Source: Isochrysis galbana (Eukaryota > Haptophyta > Isochrysidales > Isochrysidaceae). Taken from it: a stretch of 35,713 nucleotides of DNA. Shown here one piece after another: positions 10,541 through 21,201 of this stretch (positions within the stretch are counted from its first letter, which is position 1; each line of letters starts with the position of its first letter). The notes under the pieces were generated by a model. The model ran no database searches. It was not told the DNA's origin and saw nothing but the letters and a program-made list of their open reading frames with translations. The position numbers and the translations under genes were made by a program. Location of the stretch: NCBI GenBank assembly GCA_018136815.1, contig CM030943.1:2101157-2136869 (forward strand). Reading direction: 5' to 3'.

Positions 10541-10790
10541 AGTGAAACCCGCCAGAGTTGTTCTTCGCGCCCACTGGGCGGAGTTAAACAAACATGGTTT
10601 CACCGAGGTTTCACTCCGCGTTTGAAGTCAAACGCGGAGTGAGGAGTGAAACCTTGGTGAAATCGGAGTGAAACCCCTGCAAAAACCCCCGTTTTGCAGA
10701 ACGTTGTTGTCCTCGGGTTTCACCCAGCTTTACTCGGTAGTCGAGCAAGTGAAACCCCGGAGTGAAACCCGAATGAAACCCGAGTGAAAC
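10541..10790 (+). promoter_or_regulatory. Array of GTGAAACC motifs upstream of the exostosin gene
   Basis: About seven direct copies of (A/G)(A/G)TGAAACC (near 10541, 10645, 10666, 10749, 10761, 10771, 10781) and three inverted copies GGTTTCAC (10596, 10607, 10716) crowd 250 bases. The stretch includes a perfect hairpin with 13-bp arms at 10611-10623 and 10630-10642. It lies 270-510 bases before the exostosin start codon. It could be a cluster of regulatory sites or a small fold-back repeat; the sequence alone does not decide. Confidence 0.4.
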
Positions 10791-11054
10791 CTTCTCAAAA
10801 ACCCTCTAAAGTAACCACATTGAAATTTGATGGCTCACCCGAGTCTGTTCTATATTCGACGGAACGCGAGCTTAGTCTATTTTCGGCCCTCACCACCCTA
10901 ACGGCGCCGCCCCTGTCCCCTTCCGTCTCCCGCGCCCTCTCTCTCGTGCCATCCTCCTCTGCCTGCCTCTCCCCTCTTCCCTCTCAGTTGCCGCCCACCC
11001 GAGTCTCCCGCCTTCCTCCCTCTTCCCCCCCCCCCCCCCCCCTCCGTCTGTGCG

Positions 11055-14000
11055 ATGGCACCGGGCGGCTCGCCGTCAGCTTTCGCACGCCGGTGGTTGC
11101 CGCTCGGCCTGCTGATGGTCGCCCTGCTGTACCTCACCTCCACGTTCCTCTCGCCAGGCGCTGCTGTAGCCCCACCACGAACGCACTCGGTCTTGCCACA
11201 GGTGTTCGGGGAGCTGCGCGCACAGAGTGCCAGCCTCGATCGTAGCCTTCTTACCGCAAGAAGTCAACTCAACGTGGCACGCGTCCGTTTGGAAAGCCTT
11301 GCCATGCGCGCTCAGCCTATTCGTGCGGCGTCGACTGGCCTGGGCTCAATTGCTCGTAACCTCGCGCACACTCAAGCTGACTCACCGCAGGGCTCATCTG
11401 CGACTTCCTCAGAGCGCACAACTAATAAGATTGTGGGCAGCAACAAGTGTGTGGGCGAGTGTCGCCATGGCACATGCAACAGCGAGATTGGTCGGTGTGA
11501 CTGCGAGCCCTTCTTCTCTGGCCCCGACTGCGCGGCACCGCTGTTCCCAGCTTGCTCCGAGCAGTACGGCATGCGCCCACACATCGCACCATGCGGGATC
11601 TTCGCGCAACCCGCCTTTCCTACAACTTGCGAGTGCATGCTGCAGTGCTTTGAGCAAGGTCTCGATGCGAGGCAGGAGTGTTTAGTCGAGCCAAGCCCGA
11701 GCGAGGCTATGGAGGATGCCCGGGAACGACTCAAGAAGCTCATGAATTTCATGCCGATGGTTGCCAATGAGACTGTGCTGCGCATGACGAGGCAGCACGC
11801 AGAGGAGTCTCTTGCCAAGGGTAGCTGCTCGGGCAACGGCATCTTGTCCACACAACTCCCGTACACCTTTTACCCTAAAGCTGAGGAGTGTGTGCCAACG
11901 GACCGCAGGTGAGCAAAAGCCTGGAAGGGCCTCTTGAGCGCAGCCTCCACGAGCCTCCATCGATGGATACCCTCACGACGGCAGGCTCCGTCGGAGCTGC
12001 TGGACCAACGATTATCCGCCGTGTGCTTCCCCATAGGTACAATCTGGACGAGTGCGCCCGGCAGCGCATTCCTATGTGTCGTTGCTTCCCCGGTTTCACT
12101 GGTAGCCAGTGCGAGATAAACATGGAAGACCAGCTTCATCTTCACAAATGCTTTAATGGTTGCTCGGGTCGTGGCACGTGCAAACAAAACTGGTGCAAAT
12201 GCAGGCCAGGCCACTGGGGAATCGACTGCTCCTTGAACGCCTCCTCAGTACAACTAGCTGCGGCAGCGGCCGCCGCCGCCAACTCGCCACCCCCTCGCCC
12301 ACGGATATACGTGTATGACCTCCCCCCACGCTGGACGTCATGGCTTGCCGCGTTCCGTCGAGGTGATTGGACACGCGATCACTGGTACGGCGCGGATGTG
12401 ATCCTCCATCAGCAGTTGCTAAGATCTCCCCATCGAGAGCTCGACCCAAGCAAAGCGGACTTCTTCTTCGTGCCGATGCACTTGTCTCTCGGGTTTTATA
12501 CCCATCGCTACTATTTCAAGCACTTCACCTCGGTTGCGGCGAAGCCACTGCGGGAGGCGATTGCCTACGTGCGCCGGACGTGGCCGTACTTCGATCGGAA
12601 GGGTGGGGCGGACCACTTACTCGTCATGTCACAGGTGAGTGGGTGCGACGGCAGGTATTGACACAAGTGCGTAGTAGTAGATTATTCGAAGGCATTGTGC
12701 GTGCGACATTTGTATAGCTTGGCCTATGCCACCACTCCTACGTTTTCCTCGCGTGGACGTGTCGATTCCCGCTAGAGCCGGTCTATGCCCACCCTCTCCC
12801 TTTCGACCAAAATTTTCACACCCAGCTGCGCCTTGTTGCTACTCTCTTGCTTGATTTCAAGGACCAAGGAAATCGGTTCGTGAGGGATCAACTGCCGGAG
12901 CTAAAGAACGTCATCTTTATTCATCACTGGGGTGCATTGCGTTCTGTGCGGGTCGATGGGGGCGCGCAAGGTGATCACGTACAAGGTGCGCCGTTCTACC
13001 CACCGTACAGTCTACCGTCTAGCGCCAGTATCGCATGCCACGGACTCGGCTGGATTGAATCTTGGGATCTTGGCGAATCGTCCACGTCTGGCTTAGCCTT
13101 CACTCCGCCGTGTCCACACCCCATCTTGTCTATCCCTCCTAGGACATGATATCACCGTCCCGCCCTTTCACGGCGAGCAGTGGCGCATGTCGCGCTACTT
13201 GCCGCCCAAGGCCAAAACGGGCGCGCCCTGTAAAGCCGATGCAGGCGAGGACTGTAATGCTTGGAATAGGCCGGCGATCGATCGCGTTGCGCTCGCAGCG
13301 CCATTGGCTGAGGCGAGCTTCAAGCGCGTGCTCTTTTTCTCGGGGAAAATGAACTTTAACTGGGGTCGCCACTACTCTCTCGGTGTGCGACAAGCGGTTT
13401 ATCGCGCGCATCGCCGACACCCGGATGTACTGATCATGACCTTTGACAAAGGAGTCCAAGAGAAGCTACCGCTCTCGATGCACGTAGAAAATTACGCGAG
13501 TGCAAAGTTCTGCCTTGCTCCTGCTGGCTACGGCTTTTCGTCACGTCAGTATGAAGCTGTGCTTGTTGGCTGCGTTCCCATAGTCATTCAGGATGGTGTG
13601 GAAATGGCCTTCGAGGAAACCTTGCCGTGGGAGCGTTTCTCCATACGGCTTAACTTCAGCGAGATACCTGCCTTGCCATACATCCTAGAGATGGTACCCC
13701 CGCACGTTGTGGCCCGCATGCGCCGCGGCCTCGCTTGCATTTGGCCGCGGATGGTATGGCTTGCGCAGGGGCTGTATCGCAGTGCGCCCCCCGGCAATCC
13801 TGATCGGCTGGAGGACGACGCGCTCATGGTTGAAGCGCGACCGCACGATGCCTTCGCCTACACCATGGTTGCTCTGCGCCGGCGCCTCGGTGTGCCCGAG
13901 GACGTGCCGTGGCGCGCTCCGGTGTCCAGCTGTGTAGTCCTTCCGGGCGACGACGACCCTTTTGATCTAGACCTGATTCGTGCCAAGGCGCGCACTCTAG

Positions 14001-14152
14001 CCGCCGAGCGGATGAACGAGGATGCTCGAGCGGTGAACGCTATCATTTCCGAGTGGTTGGCCACTGGTGATGACAAAACTTTCGCCATGAGGACGCGATA
14101 CTTTCCGTCGGGTGTCAAACCGGCGGGCTTTTCGGGAGCGTGGACTCCGTGA
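11055..14152 (+). CDS. Exostosin-family (GT47) glycosyltransferase with EGF modules
   Basis: GT47 enzymes transfer sugars to cell-wall or glycan substrates in the Golgi lumen. Exons are 11055-11908, 12037-12634, 12862-12970 and 13143-14152, with introns of 128, 227 and 172 bases, all GT-AG. Together they read without a stop for 856 residues. A type II signal anchor lies at residues about 15-34 (WLPLGLLMVALLYLTSTFL). Three EGF-like clusters follow: CVGECRHGTCNSEIGRCDC (from about 132), one ending CRCFPGFTGSQC that is split by intron 1, and CFNGCSGRGTCKQNWCKC. The exostosin domain starts near residue 372 (RIYVYDLPP) and includes FFFVPMH, VIFIHHWG, VLFFSGKMN and the C-terminal nucleotide-sugar region FCLAPAGYGFSSRQYEAVL-x-GCVPIVI. 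Exon 3 could instead end at 12985, adding five residues; both donors keep the frame. The substrate is unknown. Confidence 0.88.
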
Positions 14153-14311
14153 GAAAACCACTCAATTTTTGGCACTCTTGCGTCCGTGCGTATGTCTGTC
14201 ACGGCGTGCTACATGTTCAGTCTGGGCTGCGCTCTAGCCAAGCCGAGATGGCCGCAATGCTTAAATGCATTCTTTACTTAGTACAGACTCGTAGACTACG
14301 TAAGTGCTCTA

Positions 14312-14334
14312 AGGTTATACTTAGTTGCCATGGG
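14312..14334 (+). repeat. Short copy of a repeat terminus
   Basis: TTATACTTAGTTGCCATGGG here resembles TTATACTTAGTTCGCCCATGGG at 14605-14627, which marks the end of the GC-rich repeat. Between 14153 and 14596 I see no gene; it is the downstream region of the exostosin gene. Confidence 0.35.
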
Positions 14335-14596
14335 ACTAATAATAATAAAATCACTGAGCGTTCGTAACACTACTCTCACTAGCTCAGTAGTATCACTACA
14401 CCCCTCAGCGCACCTGCCCGTACGCCTTGACGTGCGCTGGATGCCACAGATACATACACCTATGCATCCTTTCAAAACTCCCCCCTCGCAGACCCCCGGC
14501 TCCCATTATAACTCCCCACAAATTACAATGGAGGAAAACCAAGTGAGGCGAACCGACCGATACGTCGGGCGACTCACTTGGGAGGAGGACCGGGTC

Positions 14597-15020
14597 AACT
14601 AAGTTTATACTTAGTTCGCCCATGGGGGGGCACGAGCCCCCCTCTCTCTCCACTCCTCCCCTGCCATGGGGGAGGAACCACCCACTCTCCTGGCGCACGC
14701 CTGATGGCCTGCCAGGAGCACACAGCCCTGCTGACTCATTCCTCTCCCCACAGGCCCGCCTGACTCGCTCGCCCTGGCCCGTCGTGGCCTGCCCATTCCT
14801 CTGACCAGCCCCTCCTCCCCCTGGGCCCCCCTGATCAGGACCCCCCAGCCAGCTCCAGTCGACTGGCCGGGGGCTCGAGAGCTAGCGAGGGAGAGGCAGG
14901 AGGGGCCAGGGCCATGCCCCAGCCTCACCTGCCCCCTAAGCTGCGCTCCCAGCCCCCTGCCGGCCTCCTGGGGACCTGAAGAGGGGCCGCAGGCGCGCGC
15001 CATGGCCAGAGCCGCAGGGA
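14597..15020 (-). repeat. GC-rich dispersed repeat, copy 3 (inverted, longest)
   Basis: The reverse complement matches window positions 1-110 at one end and 4470-4660 at the other, so this is the most complete copy. Its right terminus (14597-14616) is an inverted repeat, AACTAAGT TTAT ACTTAGTT, next to a GGGGGGCACGAGCCCCCC hairpin. A terminal hairpin without coding capacity suggests a non-autonomous DNA element, but the class is not established. Confidence 0.55.
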
Positions 15021-15810
15021 AGAGAGGAGGAAGAGGGAAGAGGGAGGGGAGGGGGGAGTGGCAGCTCTCCCCTCCGGCGTTTACGTGTCTTCTCGCCCCG
15101 TTTGGGTAAGAGAAGACGGGGGCACCAGAGCCAAGAGGGAAGGGCCGCGGCTCGCCGCGGCCACTCGCCTCGGCGAGAGAGATTAGCGCTTCTGGGCCCC
15201 TATTCACGAGTGCCCCCCCCCCCTGCGTTGCTTTTACCCGAAAGGGGTTTTCCCCCAGCGTGGACCGGAGGAGAGGACGTGCTGGGGTGCGCGGGGGCGG
15301 TGCGTGCACTGGGGGGAGGACAAATATCGAGGGGAGGGGGCAGTGCCCCCTCCCCCCGGTAGCACTCGGACACCTGGCTCGTCAGGCATGGCGGGATTTC
15401 GGGACGGAAAAGTTGTGTCCAATTAGCTAGTGGGGGTGGCTAGGATATAACATTAATTATTTTATTTATTAGGGAGGAGGACCGGGAAGGGGGGGGGGGG
15501 GTCCTCTCATCCGTGAAGCTGCACGGCCCGTATAGCTCTCGCCGCGAGCGATCCTCGAGAAATATAACAAGGCTAGGGACTGCCGGTAACTGTTGGGTTT
15601 GGAGAGGCCTGGTGAGTGGCAGTTAGTGCCTCTGAGAAGGCCAGTTAAGTTAACTGGTTGGGGCTCGAGGAGGCAGTTGCAGTTTGTCCGGCAGTTAACT
15701 GCTTGGCCCGGGCTCCGCCCGGGGTTTATGTTTAGTATCTTATAAGCATACTAAATCCTTACGACGGCGCGGTCGCACTGGCGCACTGGTTTTGCTGTTT
15801 GCAAGAGGAG
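15021..15810. other. Repetitive intergenic DNA
   Basis: Contains GC-rich sequence, a poly-G run near 15490-15502 and TTTTACCCGAAAGGGGTTTTCCCCCAGCG-like sequence whose CCCCCAGCG part recurs in family A leaders. Repeated CAGTTAACTG-like words lie at 15640-15700. No gene is supported. Confidence 0.35.
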
Positions 15811-16050
15811 ATGGCGCCCAAGAAAGCCAACGGAAAGAATAAGGCAGCGCTAGCGGCGGCCGCGGCGGTAACACGGCAACACGGCCCCTGCAGGACCATG
15901 GCGGGCAGACGAAACGCACCCCGAGCAGCGCATTCGACGGCGCCGCAGGCCACGATACCTATGAGCCGGAGAAGATCATTGGCGAGCGCAAGGCCAAGGG
16001 CGTGACCTAGTGGCTTGTGAAGTGGAAGGGCTACGGGAACCGCTCAACAC
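15811..16050 (+). pseudogene. Broken chromodomain gene
   Basis: From 15954 the frame reads DTYEPEKIIGERKAKGVT, then a TAG stop at 16008-16010, then WLVKWKGYGNRST. This is the diagnostic core of a chromodomain (EKI, then WLVKWKGY) interrupted by a stop. Upstream, a Lys/Ala-rich start MAPKKANGKNKAAL at 15811 is in a different frame. After GYG the expected N-T-W-E-P is lost. Chromodomains occur in chromatin proteins and at the C-terminus of some retrotransposon integrases; I cannot tell which source applies. An intron ending at the TAG is conceivable, but no suitable donor gives an intact domain. From 16051 to 16384 nothing else is recognised. Confidence 0.6.
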
Positions 16051-16384
16051 GGGCAAGCGCCCCACGCATCACCACAACACGCGCACGGCATAGCCATGTG
16101 CACTCTAGTGAAGCGATGACATATACCCTCAAGCATCGCGCACCAGCACAGCAGCCGATTCTCGTCGATGGGTGGCGCTCTTTTGATCTTTCCATGATAA
16201 GGCTGCTAAACACCCCACATGCAACGTTCAAGCACAAGATAGTTTCCACGAATACCAATTCACTGTCGCAGTATGCTTTGTTGCATCTTCCACAGCTATT
16301 CCGTCTTTGAAACCCGCACTGTCCAAGCACACAGAAGTATTACGAGGTACATCGTGGCACGATGTCATTGTGGGAGCGAAGCCA

Positions 16385-17836
16385 TCAAACCTCTACGGTC
16401 GTTGTCTCAGAAGCTGCTCCGGCACCAAAAGCAACCTGATGAGCGCCTAGGGTCCGCAGATTCACGAGGACAATGGAGTGGGTCGAGGAAAAATCGGGCA
16501 CTGTCACCAGTCGGACTGGCTCTCCTCCTTCGGCACAGGCGAGCTCTGTCGCGTATCCAGGCTGATTCCCTGCAAAGTATAGTGATGGCGACGTTTCCAT
16601 CACAAATGGATCAGACGTTGCGAAAGGGTAACATCCCAATGTGTCGGGCGCAGTTGGCGCTAGGTGGCGTAGCTCGAGGGAACGGCGCAACGCTGAAAGT
16701 GCATGATCTTGGGCATTTACTCCGGAGGTTTCGGACCCTGTTTGCGCATACTTGAGGAAGTCCTCGATCGGCTGCCCAGAGGTGCCAAGGATAGGGATGC
16801 CATCGACGACACAAGCATACGGATTCGTGCGCAGCGCAAGAGATGACAACCGCGATGCTTGAGGTAGCATGCAAGGGTGAAGAGGCTGCTGGGGAAGAAG
16901 ATAATTACATGGGTCTGTGGTTCCTGGCATCAAGTCGACGGGCATAGCAGCGCTCACGGACGTCAGGAACGAGTCGAGGGAGGACATGCACTCTGCGAGA
17001 GATCGTTGCTCACTCCTCTCCAGCTTTTTGAGGGCATCCACGCTCGCCGCACCAGCAGCTGTGCCGTTGCCCGATGTGTCCACCGTCGAGTTACCACATA
17101 TGATAAGGCGAACGATGGACGCTTGCACAGCAAGGTCAGCAGGTGATCCAACGTAGCCAGTCAGATAGTCAGTTAGTAGCATGAGTGGCAGTGGCTCCAC
17201 TTCTGACGCACCAATATGTAGCCCTGACACCAAGGCCACATACTTATCTCCCTCGGCGTGCGAGTCCCCAGAGCCCTTGTCCGCCGCAATTGCAATGCTT
17301 GTGTCAATTGCCGTCCGCGCAGCCGGAGGGGCGCCAGGAAGGCACACTTCGTCAATATGCAATGTGCCGTCTGGCTCAAGCTTGCCGCGCACAGCAATCA
17401 CGGCACCAGTAGCAAACGGAAAGTTGGAGCATGACAATCCTGGGCCAGACAGCGCAATCCGTCCTGAATCATCTTCAAGATAGAACGTGTCGCCGTCGCC
17501 AGTCCCGTATAATCCGTTTGTTTGCTCGACTGGCTTTTCTGCCAGTATGTCCCGAGTGACTTCCTTCATGATATCTGGTTTGCCCCCGAGCTCGGCAAAG
17601 AGCGTCCCAACCACACCAACGAGCTCTCCAACCTCGGCATCCAGAGTCTTCACAAAGGGCAGGGATGCGCCCCATGCAGCCCGTGCGCTAGCCATGGCGA
17701 CCGGAGCAAGTTGCTTGAGACGCGAGAAGTACAAGTTGGCGAATTGCTGTGTATATTGAGTGGCGCCCACGTGGAATGGCATCGAGAGGTCCTCGTGTGT
17801 AGCGGTTGCACGAGTAATCATGTTCCGTGCGACCAT
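16385..17836 (-). CDS. POLD2: DNA polymerase delta small subunit (POLD2/p50)
   Basis: This is the second subunit of the replicative DNA polymerase delta. It bridges the catalytic subunit and the accessory subunits in the nucleus. The intronless frame gives 483 residues from the first ATG, close to the human length. The N-terminal OB-fold part contains the QYTQQFANLYFSRLKQL stretch and a VVGTLF motif. The inactive calcineurin-like phosphodiesterase part begins near YVALVSGLHIGA (about residue 200). Family signatures are very clear: DLMPGTTDPCNYLLPQQPLH, GTSGQPIEDFLKY, SPTAPDTLGCYPF-like (LAPTAPDTLGCYPF) and LVTVPDFSSTHSIVLVNLRT near the end. A second ATG at 17821 is a possible start. The only upstream sequence on its contig is 277 bases before an assembly gap, so the promoter may be incomplete. 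Confidence 0.93.
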   Translation of the reverse strand: MVARNMITRATATHEDLSMPFHVGATQYTQQFANLYFSRLKQLAPVAMASARAAWGASLPFVKTLDAEVGELVGVVGTLFAELGGKPDIMKEVTRDILAEKPVEQTNGLYGTGDGDTFYLEDDSGRIALSGPGLSCSNFPFATGAVIAVRGKLEPDGTLHIDEVCLPGAPPAARTAIDTSIAIAADKGSGDSHAEGDKYVALVSGLHIGASEVEPLPLMLLTDYLTGYVGSPADLAVQASIVRLIICGNSTVDTSGNGTAAGAASVDALKKLERSEQRSLAECMSSLDSFLTSVSAAMPVDLMPGTTDPCNYLLPQQPLHPCMLPQASRLSSLALRTNPYACVVDGIPILGTSGQPIEDFLKYAQTGSETSGVNAQDHALSALRRSLELRHLAPTAPDTLGCYPFATSDPFVMETSPSLYFAGNQPGYATELACAEGGEPVRLVTVPDFSSTHSIVLVNLRTLGAHQVAFGAGAASETTTVEV

Positions 17837-17857
17837 CCGCAGCAGTCGCGACTGCAA

Positions 17858-18113
17858 CGACGGATAGGGGGTGGGAAAAGTTGCGATCAGATGAGAGTGA
17901 AGTTCGGGCGGGCTCGCAATAACTGGCTGTCCTGGCGAGTGGAGTCCTACACACGCTGCAGGCGAGTGAAGAGAGAGAGAGAGAGGCTGAGGGTTGAAGA
18001 GGGGGGCGAGAGGCCCCTCAAGTCTGAGAGAGGGGGAAGAAGGGGAACAGGTAGTCGAATGGCTCTGGGCTGCGAGGTGGGCGCCGTCATGCGAGGAGAA
18101 CGGCGGCTGGAGA
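17858..18113 (-). other. Upstream region of POLD2
   Basis: Non-coding sequence between the POLD2 start and the assembly gap. It contains a CT microsatellite near 17968-17986 (CTCTCTCTCTCTC on the gene strand). An ORF appears to run from here through the gap into the retroelement, but that is only because N positions contain no stops. Confidence 0.5.
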
Positions 18114-18213
18114 NNNNNNNNNNNNNNNNNNNNNNNNNNNNNNNNNNNNNNNNNNNNNNNNNNNNNNNNNNNNNNNNNNNNNNNNNNNNNNNNNNNNNNN
18201 NNNNNNNNNNNNN
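18114..18213. other. Assembly gap of 100 N
   Basis: Exactly 100 N, the conventional length for a gap of unknown size. The retroelement polyprotein is cut here just after the protease-reverse transcriptase linker. The missing part presumably holds reverse transcriptase, RNase H, integrase and the 3' LTR, or the join is incorrect. Confidence 0.95.
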
Positions 18214-21201
18214 GTGGACGATCGTCACCGCGATGCGGTGATCGTCCGTGGGCGTGACCACCGTGGGCATTACGAGAGGAGACGAATCGAGAGCCTCGCG
18301 ATTTGGTAGGCGGTCGACCAGCATCGCGCAGTCCGAATGATCTCGGAGAGCTAGCGGAACCCTGACCCAGATGGTTGCGCGGTGGAAGGCAGGAATCGTC
18401 ACCGCTTGCTCCGTGTAGAGAAGGTATTCGGACGAGGTAGACGCCGGAGCTTTGGCCGCAAACTCGTCGGCAGACTCAAAGAGAGGTGTATAGAGTGGCT
18501 GCCTAGCATCAGCAGCAGCCTCACCCTCCGATCCGGCCGGGATCTCTCGTGTTCCCGTCGACCTCTCCAGAAAGTCGACAGTCAGCGGCTGACCGGGTGA
18601 CATCGAGATAGCTCCGACGAAGCCGGAGTCCGCGACTGGGGGCGGCGCCGTGGAAACTCTGACTACACATTCGGAAAGGACTCTTGAAGAGTCTTCTGAA
18701 TCGCCAGAGGCCGGACGGAGGCGGAGGCTTCCTTCCGAGCTCGCGGCGTCGAGAGAAATGGTAGCGGAGTGGGCGGCCAAAAAATCGTTCCCGAGCAGAA
18801 GCATCGCGTTTCCTTCGATGACCGCGAACGAATGACGGAAGAGGCGACCGGACAAGGAGAAGACGAGGCTAGCCCGGCCCCTAGTGATGAGAGGAAGGCC
18901 GTCCGGCCCATGTAGGTTGGGGACGGTAGCGTCCGATACGCGTTCGACGCAAGCGTCTTCAGGTAGTCGATCGAGAAGAGCAGTGGTGATTACTGACGGG
19001 CCCGCTCCAGTGTCAGCCAGGGTGCTGTTCACCGTGAGGGCAACGTCCGGGAGAACGAACCCTTGAGCTGCGCGGTCGCCATCGGCACGGCAGACCACGA
19101 GATCGCGGACATAGAGGCAGTGACGAGGGTAGAGTGGCGGCGGAGTGTCCGCGATAGATTCTACTGGAAGCGAGGTTCCGGCTCCGGGTGACGGGGTGGT
19201 TGGATTGGAGGCTGGCCTGGACGGAGAAGATTCATCGACGTGGGGCACTCGCTCGATAGCGGCGGCTACCGTCTGCGGCACGAATGGTATTGAAGAGCGT
19301 GGGGATGCCTTTGCTGAATTAGAGGGGTTAGGCACGCCATCATAGCCTAGCCCTCGACGGTCCGTCGGATGCCGAGGTTGATCCATTTGGCGTGACCATT
19401 CCTTCTCCAGGGACTTCTGCAAGTCTGTCTTCGGAAGCTTCGACAACTCGGAAAATCCGGCCGCACTGAGGCCCCTAGCGGTAGCCCCATCGCAATACAG
19501 TGCCCGTGGAGTATCCTCTCCTTCGGCGGCGTCGGAGGGCTTGGTCTCGAGGGTCTGCATGCTCCGGTGTTCTGGCATCTCGGGCGTGTCATCTTCTCCC
19601 GAGTCGGGCCCGACATCCCAGGTTTCGAGTGGCCTTTCGGCTACGAACGAATTGGTCAGTTCGGCCACTCCCTCGTCGCCAGCCGTGAAGGAGGCGCTCG
19701 GAGATAGTGCATTGATGCCTTGAGAGCCCAGTCGAGACAAGATGGAAGGTTCCGACGGCTCCGCAGCTGCCGCTTGCTCAGCGATTTCTTGGGCGATGGA
19801 AGGCGTGACATCCTGCCACCGATGGACCCCCGAAATTACATCACGATCGAAGACCTGCCACTTGCTGCGGCGCTTCTTCACCGTGTTTGGAGGGCCTGGC
19901 GTTGTAGAGCGGTCCCTTATGGGCCACTCCCACGGCGTGAAGCGGTCTCCTTTCGCCTCGGTCCCGTCTTGCGATACGATAGTTTCCGAGTCCTCCTGAT
20001 GAAGCAGGCGAGACGCATCGGCAACGGGGCCTACGTCCGGGATCACGACAACCGAATCAGACACTAGCGAACCGCTGGGAGGCGTGAGGTGAGAGCTAGA
20101 AGCTGCTTCGCCTCTCCCCTCCATGAAGCGAGCCAGAGCCGTCCTCGGCTCAGCCAGTTCGAAACCGGTCGAGCAAAGCGAGGGGCGTTCTCTCAAGCTG
20201 GCAGCTGCTTGGGAAATTGCCCAGTCCACCGTGAAGTTGAGCGAACGCGACGCCTTGGCTTTGCGCGCATAACGGCGCAAGACCGGCATCCACTGGGCCG
20301 CCATTGCACCGGCAATGCCCACGTAGGTGCGGCTGCGAAGGGCGCCACGGTGGGGCGACGGCGATAGATCCGCCATCGCGGATAGACGTCCCTCGACAAT
20401 CTTCGAAGGCTGCAGGGGCGGGAGTGAAGCCGTCAGGTACAGGCCAGTTGCTTTTTGATGGCCCGTGCCGTGCTGCCACGGCTGCACAAACTGCCGCGGT
20501 CGCAACCCCCCGACTAAGGCGGAGGCTTCCGCGTGCATTCGAGGATTTTCGACGGCAACGAAAGGCGCGTTGGCGCTTGCCATGGCGAGGAAGACTCTAG
20601 CGGCGGATTCGAGAGCCTGGCGTCGTCCCGGCTCCCGATCGAGCCACTGGCAACTCACCGCCGACAAATACGTGCACGGCGGATGCGCGACCACGAGGTC
20701 CCAACCGAGGTTTTGAATGTGAAGAGCATCTCCGCAGAAGTGGGGAATGTAGTCGATCTCCGACGGTCGTAGATCGCACGTCGCGACGTGCGCTCCGGCG
20801 AGTAGGAACATCGAAGACACGACCCCGCTAGCTTCACCGACGACTAGAACGCGGGGTGGAGGAATCCCCTCGGCCGCGTCGAACGTCACGGCGTCGTGGA
20901 TCGCCGCTAACTCAGCGCAAAGCTCGTCAAAATGCGTCGGCAGTACGGCAGAGGGTGATGAATGAGTGCTCGCGTGCGGCCGCCGCAAGGCTAGAGCAGC
21001 TTCGGCGAGATGGCGGGGCAAGATGACGGAGGAACCGCTAGCCCGGGCACGGGAGGCGGCTAACATTTGGAGCTCGCGCGTAGGGGCGCGGGCAGCTTCA
21101 GTAGACTTGGCGGCCGAGGAACAACCAACCACGGCGATCCGGTGGATGGCCTCGGCAGTAGAATTCAGGGGAGGGGGTCGTCGCCCTGAAGTTTCGGTGG
21201 G
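18214..21201 (-). CDS. Retroelement polyprotein: methyltransferase-like domain and aspartic protease (partial)
   Basis: The frame opens at 21201, overlaps the previous ORF by about 35 bases in the -1 frame, and is open to the gap. Residues are numbered from a GTG at 21132. Residues 93-283 match phage-type DNA cytosine methyltransferase-like proteins: a glycine-rich VLVVGEASGVVSSMFLLAG, an acidic CDLRPSE, the catalytic-type PPC in LVVAHPPCTYLSA (151-153), VAVENPRMH, and QPWQHGTGHQKATGLYL. A disordered Ser/Pro/Glu-rich linker follows. The aspartic protease has its catalytic triad at 707-709 (LADTGAGPSVITTALL) and the second conserved block LLLGNDFLAAHSATI. The last residues (VTIPAFHRATIWVRVP) fit the linker that precedes reverse transcriptase. 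The methyltransferase may modify element or host DNA, or be a structural relic; activity is not shown. Confidence 0.72.
18770..19060 (-). other. Retropepsin-like aspartic protease domain
   Basis: DTG at 19006-19014 sits after a hydrophobic strand (VALTVNSTLA) and before GPSVITTALLDRL, as in retroviral-type aspartic proteases. The hydrophobic-hydrophobic-Gly block LLLGNDFL follows about 70 residues later. It would act as a dimer to cleave the element's polyprotein. Confidence 0.8.
20284..20856 (-). other. Phage-type cytosine methyltransferase-like domain
   Basis: Domain within the retroelement polyprotein, about 190 residues. Motif I-like GEASGVVS, motif IV-like HPPCTYL with the candidate nucleophile Cys at residue 153, and motif VI-like VENP are in the right order. 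The block QPWQHGTGHQKAT followed by LPPL and IVEGR is characteristic of a bacteriophage protein family annotated as DNA cytosine methyltransferase. Horizontal capture from a phage or bacterium by the retroelement is my inference. Confidence 0.7.

Noticed and set aside
17947-18213. Continuation of the retroelement ORF through the N run towards POLD2
   Set aside because: N positions cannot contain stops; the sequence beyond the gap is unrelated low-complexity DNA.
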